Assembly: GCA_016210855.1 (NCBI GenBank)
Contig: JACQTJ010000021.1
Location: forward strand, 1 to 55,714
Length of the DNA: 55,714 nt
Reading direction: 5' to 3'
Source: Acidobacteriota bacterium
Lineage (GTDB): Bacteria > Acidobacteriota > Terriglobia > Acidiferrales > 2-02-FULL-67-57
Positions 51,008 to 55,714 of the stretch are shown one piece after another. Position 1 is the stretch's first letter. Each line of letters begins with the position of its first letter. The translations under genes and the position numbers were made by a program. Under the pieces are notes generated by a model. It was given only the letters and a program-made list of their open reading frames with translations, searched no databases and was not told the DNA's origin.

Positions 51008-51615
51008 CCTCCGGCGCCTTTCCACTGGCGCTGCCTTTCTTGCGGCAGGCCGAGGCGGGCCAGCACCCGGCAGCAGAACTGCGTCACCAGCTCGTCCAGG
51101 TTCCTGGCGCCAAAGTAGTAACCCGGCGAAATCGGGAAGTTGACCCCGCCGGCGCGGGCCACCCGCAGGGCGTTCGCCAGGTGGATGGTGTTGAGCGGGG
51201 TGTCGCGCCAGCAGACGAGCAGCGGCCGGCCTTCCTTCAGGTGGACGTCCGCGGCCCGGCGCATCAGGTTGTCGCTCAGGCCGTTGGCGATGGCCCCGAG
51301 CGTCCCCATCGAGCAGGGGATGATGACCATGCCGTCGGTCGGGTAGCTGCCGCTGGCGAGCGAGGCGCCGATGTCGGCGTTGTGCAGGTGCTCGAACTTT
51401 TTCGCCGCTGCCCGGCCCACCAGCGCCGCTGGCAGCTGGGCCAGGTCTTTGGGAGCGATGTGGAGCTCTTCCTTGAGCAGGCGCATCCCGCCACTGGATA
51501 CGACCAGAGGCACGCCGGCGACGCGCTTGTCCGCCGCCAGGAGTTCCAACAGCCGGCGGGCATAGAGGGCGCCCGAGGCCCCGCTGATGCCCACGACGAT
51601 GGTCTTGCCGCCCAT
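51004..51615 (-). CDS. ubiX: Flavin prenyltransferase UbiX
   Basis: 203 residues. UbiX makes prenylated FMN for UbiD-type decarboxylases. VGISGASGALYARRLLE, SGSYPTDGMVIIPCSMGTLGAIANG in parts, and LLVCWRDTPLNTIHLANAL match. In the futalosine route the decarboxylase MqnL is a UbiD homologue that needs this cofactor (established knowledge); no such gene is in the window. Confidence 0.95.
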   Translation of the reverse strand: MGGKTIVVGISGASGALYARRLLELLAADKRVAGVPLVVSSGGMRLLKEELHIAPKDLAQLPAALVGRAAAKKFEHLHNADIGASLASGSYPTDGMVIIPCSMGTLGAIANGLSDNLMRRAADVHLKEGRPLLVCWRDTPLNTIHLANALRVARAGGVNFPISPGYYFGARNLDELVTQFCCRVLARLGLPQERQRQWKGAGG

Positions 51616-51712
51616 GGGGGAATGCGCTCGGCCTCCGGAGCCTTGCGCATAGGCGGGAGTCTAGGACGCGCCTGCGTCCCAGTCAAGAAAACCCCGGCCG
51701 CACCCTTTTGGC

Positions 51713-51786
51713 TGTCACCCCGAGCGAAGCGAGGGGTCTGCTGGTGAGGCTGGAAGCGATGCGAAAAGCAGATTCCTCGGAATGAG
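51713..51786. repeat. Dispersed palindromic repeat, copy 9 (partial)
   Basis: TGTCACCCCGAGCGAAGCG and GGGGTCTGCT face AAGCAGATTCCTCGGAATGA; the right end is shortened. It lies in the divergent space before larB. Confidence 0.7.
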
Positions 51787-51843
51787 GGTCGTGCGCGGTT
51801 GCGGTGGCCTCGTGTAGAATGCTCTTGCCCTCAAGGTACGCCA

Positions 51844-52590
<747 letters not shown>

Positions 52591-52605
52591 CCGTGTTTAT
52601 GGCCG

Positions 52606-52691
52606 GTTATTCCGAGCGAAGCGAGGAATCTGCTTGCCGCCGGCGCAGTCAGACAACACAAACAGACCTCTCGACTGCGCTCGGGGTGACA
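52606..52691. repeat. Dispersed palindromic repeat, copy 10 (diverged)
   Basis: TTATTCCGAGCGAAGCG and GAATCTGCTT arms are followed by CTCTCGACTGCGCTCGGGGTGAC. The two arms match less well than in other copies. Confidence 0.65.
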
Positions 52692-52716
52692 TCTCCGAAC
52701 AAGGAGCTGGGACACG

Positions 52717-53031
52717 ATGCCTAGAGTCTTCCGCAAGCAGGTGTTCGTCTGCACCACCGAAGGCGAAGGGAAGTGCGCGACCAAGGGGTCGCTGGAGGTT
52801 TTCCAGAAGTTTCGCGACGAGGTGAAGGCGCGCAACCTGACCGACATCATCGTCACCCGCGTGGGCTGCACCGGGCAGCACGCCACCGGCCCCACAGTCA
52901 TCGTCCACCCAGACGGGCTTTGGTACCAGCGGGTCACTCCGACCGACGTCGCAGAAATCATCGAGCAGCACCTGGTGGGCGGCAGGCCGGTCGCGCGGCT
53001 CATCAACCCCGAAATGCAGGTGAAGGGATAG
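52717..53031 (+). CDS. (2Fe-2S) thioredoxin-like ferredoxin, 3Cys-1His
   Basis: 104 residues. The family has a thioredoxin fold with a 2Fe-2S cluster held by four Cys. Here Cys12, Cys20 and Cys51 are in place, but the fourth site (CxxxC) reads CTGQH, giving His55. The following GPTVIVHPDGLWYQRVTP and the EHLVGGRPVARL end are typical. The ligand set would then be 3Cys-1His, as in mitoNEET, though on another fold. It may instead have lost the cluster. Confidence 0.88.
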   Translation: MPRVFRKQVFVCTTEGEGKCATKGSLEVFQKFRDEVKARNLTDIIVTRVGCTGQHATGPTVIVHPDGLWYQRVTPTDVAEIIEQHLVGGRPVARLINPEMQVKG

Positions 53032-53066
53032 GCTGCTCCCAGTGGAGCTACGGCGTTAGACCAGGG

Positions 53067-54581
53067 CTAGGTGCCCGGCGGGCCGCTGACCGGCTGGCAG
53101 CGGATCAAGCGGCGGTTGGGTCCGGCTTCGAGAGTCCCCTTCTCGACGTGGACGTTGAAGGTCCGGGTCTGCACTTCCAGGGGAAAGCTCGAATCGGGCC
53201 CGGGCAGCTGCTCCGCCGGGAGGGACAGCAGGTAAGTCGTGCGGGCGGGGTCGTACAGGGTGGCTCCATTCACCACCCGCAAAGCGCACTCTTCGGCCAC
53301 GCCGAAATCAATCACCAGGAAGCGGGCCAGCACCCGCCCGTCCGGCAACTGCAGCAAGCTGACGGGATTGACCCCGTGGAGGTGGAAGCCCCGCGGTCGC
53401 ACTGCACTGATGTCCACTTCCAGTTCTCCGGTGCCCGGCGGAAAAAGCCCCTCCAGGAGCGCTTTCCGGGCCGCAGTGCGGGCAGCCATTTCCTTTCGCA
53501 CCAACTCTTGAATCCGGTCCCAGTTGATGCCCAGAGCCTGGAGCGACCGCTGGTAGTAAGCCTGGATGGAAACGTTGTCGGCGGGGAAGCTGACGGCCTC
53601 GGCGAGCAGCTCGTCGAGGAACTTCGGGGTGCGCTCGAACTCTTCTTTCCAGCGGGGACGCAGGCGGTCGAGGAGGACCGCTTGGGCCATCCCCAAGGGG
53701 TAGAGCCGTTGGCGGAGGGTGTCGCCGGCTGCTGCCAGGTCGGTGAGGGGGTTGAGCCGGCGGCGGAGCAGCTGCCGGTTGCGACGGAAGCCCGAAAAGT
53801 TCGGGTCGAGCCGCACGAGCGCCGGCAGCCCGTGGTAGCCCTTGAGCGGCCGGCTCAGGAAGCGGTACTCGATGTACTGGGAGAGGCCTTCGTTGACCTC
53901 CTCGCCGCGCTCGAAACGGATCTGCTCGGGGTTGAGCAGCCGGCGGCGCACCGCCCGCACGGCCAGGAAGCGCAGCAGGAAAGCCCGCGCCTTGCGCAGT
54001 TCTCTGACCTCCAGGGCTTGGTCCAGCAGGGCGGCTTCGAGGGAGAGCCAGGCGTTGTTGTCGAAGGAGAACTCCGGGTAGCGCCCGAACAGCACCACCA
54101 GGATGTCGCCGAATTTCTCCGGGGCCACCCGCTGCCGGTAGGCGTGGAAGAGCTCGTGCAGGCAAACGGCCAGGGCGTCCTCGGCGGGCGTGGCCATCAA
54201 GGTCTGGTAGGTGACCATGGAGGTGACGACGCCGTTCAAGGGCAGAGCGGTGTTTGCCATCAGCCCCGCGGTGTTCGTCGAGACGTAGACCGGGGTCGAG
54301 ACCAGCGGGGTCTGGACACGCACGAAGTGCGCCGGAGGATCCGGGTGCTGGATGAGGACGGCCAGGCGCCCCTGGTCGTGCACCGCAATCGGCGTGGAGA
54401 GCAGGTCCCAGCCCGGCCAGAAGTCTTTCCCGTAGAGACGTCCGATTTCGCGCAACTGTTCGAGCCGCGCCAGAAGCACTGACTCGCGCCCGATGAGTTC
54501 TGCGGGTGTCTCAGCCGCGGCCCCGAGCGGCGGCAGCAGGCTCAGAGCCGCCGCCAGCAGGAAAGGACGGAGCCGGGACAC
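53067..54581 (-). CDS. Exported HExxH metallopeptidase-like protein
   Basis: 504 residues from GTG 54581 with a signal peptide (1-23). The zinc motif is HELFH (142-146), and a Glu-rich EEVNEGLSQYIEYR about 80 residues later could give the third ligand, as in gluzincins. The C-terminal third is strand-rich. It ends in the space before the ferredoxin gene and starts 6 nt after purB on the same strand. The substrate is unknown. Confidence 0.75.
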   Translation of the reverse strand: MSRLRPFLLAAALSLLPPLGAAAETPAELIGRESVLLARLEQLREIGRLYGKDFWPGWDLLSTPIAVHDQGRLAVLIQHPDPPAHFVRVQTPLVSTPVYVSTNTAGLMANTALPLNGVVTSMVTYQTLMATPAEDALAVCLHELFHAYRQRVAPEKFGDILVVLFGRYPEFSFDNNAWLSLEAALLDQALEVRELRKARAFLLRFLAVRAVRRRLLNPEQIRFERGEEVNEGLSQYIEYRFLSRPLKGYHGLPALVRLDPNFSGFRRNRQLLRRRLNPLTDLAAAGDTLRQRLYPLGMAQAVLLDRLRPRWKEEFERTPKFLDELLAEAVSFPADNVSIQAYYQRSLQALGINWDRIQELVRKEMAARTAARKALLEGLFPPGTGELEVDISAVRPRGFHLHGVNPVSLLQLPDGRVLARFLVIDFGVAEECALRVVNGATLYDPARTTYLLSLPAEQLPGPDSSFPLEVQTRTFNVHVEKGTLEAGPNRRLIRCQPVSGPPGT

Positions 54582-54587
54582 GGACGC

Positions 54588-55714
54588 TCAGGCAAACACC
54601 CGCCGGAAGATTTCGTCCACGTGGCGGAGGGCGTGGCCCAGATCGAAAGCGGCCTCGATTTCCTGCGGGGAGAGTTTGGCCGTAATGCGCGGCTCGGCGA
54701 GCACTGCCTGCTTGAAGTTTTGGTTCGACTCCCAGACCTGAGCGGCGGCCTCCTGCACCCAGGCGTAGGCTTCCTCGCGGGGGGCACCTTTCTTCACCAG
54801 CTCGAGCAGCAGCGCCTCGGAGAAGACCAGCCCCCGGGTCAGCTCCAGGTTCTGCCGCATGCGCTCGGGGTAGACGCGGAGCTGTTCGATGAGGGTGGCG
54901 GTTTTGTCGAGGAGGTAGTCCGCCAGGATGGTCGAATCCGGCAGGATGACGCGCTCGACGGAGCTGTGGGAGATGTCGCGCTCGTGCCAGAGGGGCACGT
55001 TTTCCAGCCCCGCCTGGGCGTTCGCCCGCACCAGGCGGGCCAGCCCGCAAATCTGCTCGGCGACGATGGGGTTGCGCTTGTGGGGCATGGCGGAGCTGCC
55101 GCGCTGCCCGGCCCCGAAGTGCTCCTCCGCTTCGCGCACCTCGGTGCGCTGCAGATGGCGAATCTCCAGGGCCATCTTCTCGAGCGAGGTGGCGATGACC
55201 GCCAGCGTCGCCAGGTAGTACGCGTAGCGATCGCGCTGGATGATCTGCGAGCTGATGGCCGCCGGCACGAGTCCCAGCTGTCCGCAGATGCGCTGTTCGA
55301 TTGGCGGGGCCAAGTGCGCGAAGGTGCCCACGGCGCCTGAGATCTTCCCCACCCGCAGCTCCTCGGCCGCCCGCCCGAAGCGCTCCCGGTTGCGCTGGTT
55401 CTCGCTGTACCAGGTGGCGAGCTTCAACCCGAAGGTGGTGGGCTCGGCGTGGACGCCATGAGTCCGGCCCACCATGGGCGTGTCCTTGAACTCGTAGGCG
55501 CGCTTCTTGAGGACGCCGGCCAGTCGCTCGAGCCCGTCGCGCAGCAGGGCGTTCGCCTCCACGAGCAGCAGGGCCTGGGCGGTGTCGAGCACGTCGGAGC
55601 TCGTGAGCCCGTAATGGAAGTAGCGCCCCGCCCCGGCGGCCTCCGGGCCCAGGTTTTCCACCACGGCCAGGGTGAAGGCGATCACGTCGTGGCGGACCTT
55701 CTGCTCGAGTTCCA
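54588..55714 (-). CDS. purB: Adenylosuccinate lyase, N-terminus outside window
   Basis: Partial: about 375 residues, running off the right edge, where the reading frame continues (LEQKVRHDVIAFT). PurB splits adenylosuccinate and SAICAR. FHYGLTSSDVLDTAQALLL, MVGRTHGVHAEPTTFGLK, the signature loop GSSAMPHKRNPIVAEQ and RDISHSSVERVILPDST are intact. About 60 N-terminal residues are missing by family length. Confidence 0.97.
   Translation of the reverse strand, partial: ELEQKVRHDVIAFTLAVVENLGPEAAGAGRYFHYGLTSSDVLDTAQALLLVEANALLRDGLERLAGVLKKRAYEFKDTPMVGRTHGVHAEPTTFGLKLATWYSENQRNRERFGRAAEELRVGKISGAVGTFAHLAPPIEQRICGQLGLVPAAISSQIIQRDRYAYYLATLAVIATSLEKMALEIRHLQRTEVREAEEHFGAGQRGSSAMPHKRNPIVAEQICGLARLVRANAQAGLENVPLWHERDISHSSVERVILPDSTILADYLLDKTATLIEQLRVYPERMRQNLELTRGLVFSEALLLELVKKGAPREEAYAWVQEAAAQVWESNQNFKQAVLAEPRITAKLSPQEIEAAFDLGHALRHVDEIFRRVFA

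Noticed and set aside
52773-54482. 569-codon plus-strand frame across the ferredoxin and metallopeptidase genes
   Set aside because: Antisense shadow; the ferredoxin frame and the HELFH frame are clearly the coding ones.

Overview
The window is a dense, high-GC chromosomal segment (about two thirds G+C by eye) that carries mostly housekeeping genes and no complete transposon. The gene content, the futalosine menaquinone genes, the TPR, PilZ and MXAN_5187-like proteins and the many palindromic repeats ending in AATGACA-type motifs suggest an uncultured Acidobacteriota-like bacterium. That placement is an inference from familiarity, not from a search.

Layout. 1-5921 (mostly minus strand): envelope genes (FtsX-type permease, LolA-like lipoprotein, POTRA protein, mltG, ruvX). 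6199-12832: Spy-like protein, M48 protease, SnoaL-like protein, ThiE/TenI, a large TPR protein and rnhB. 12929-15590: a radical SAM gene whose frame runs through an in-frame TGA to give a C-terminal Cys-Sec-Ala-Glu-Pro tail, with a SECIS-like hairpin, followed 4 nt later by an ATP-grasp gene. 15747-18627: yggX, an SPFH protein, an M50 protease and a degenerate peptidase-MA-like protein. 18760-25428: an rpsP-khpA-rimM-msrB-trmD cluster, rplS, an epimerase, ffh and ymdB. 25492-26369: 6S RNA beside zapA. 26378-35139: thrS, infC, rpmI, rplT, pheS and pheT, with two extra genes (one of low GC) between pheS and pheT. 35468-38022: an exported metallo-beta-lactamase and a low-GC three-gene island with HicA/HicB-like genes. 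38089-43868: purH (carrying repeat-derived in-frame insertions), selA, a PilZ gene, efp and a family 5 uracil-DNA glycosylase. 44022-55714: an M24 peptidase, two glycosyltransferases, menaquinone genes (mqnE, a UbiA prenyltransferase, ubiX), larB, an unusual ferredoxin, a metallopeptidase and the end of purB.

The most notable signal is the selenoprotein. The TGA, the residues after it, the hairpin, the packing against the next gene and the presence of selA in the same window all agree. Other strong signals are the 6S RNA with its own promoter, an infC leader with an attenuator-like structure and a possible ACG start, dispersed repeats that enter coding sequences, and several proteins with altered key residues (EF-P Asn34, Ffh DTQGR, a 3Cys-1His ferredoxin, PheT without its tRNA-binding domain).
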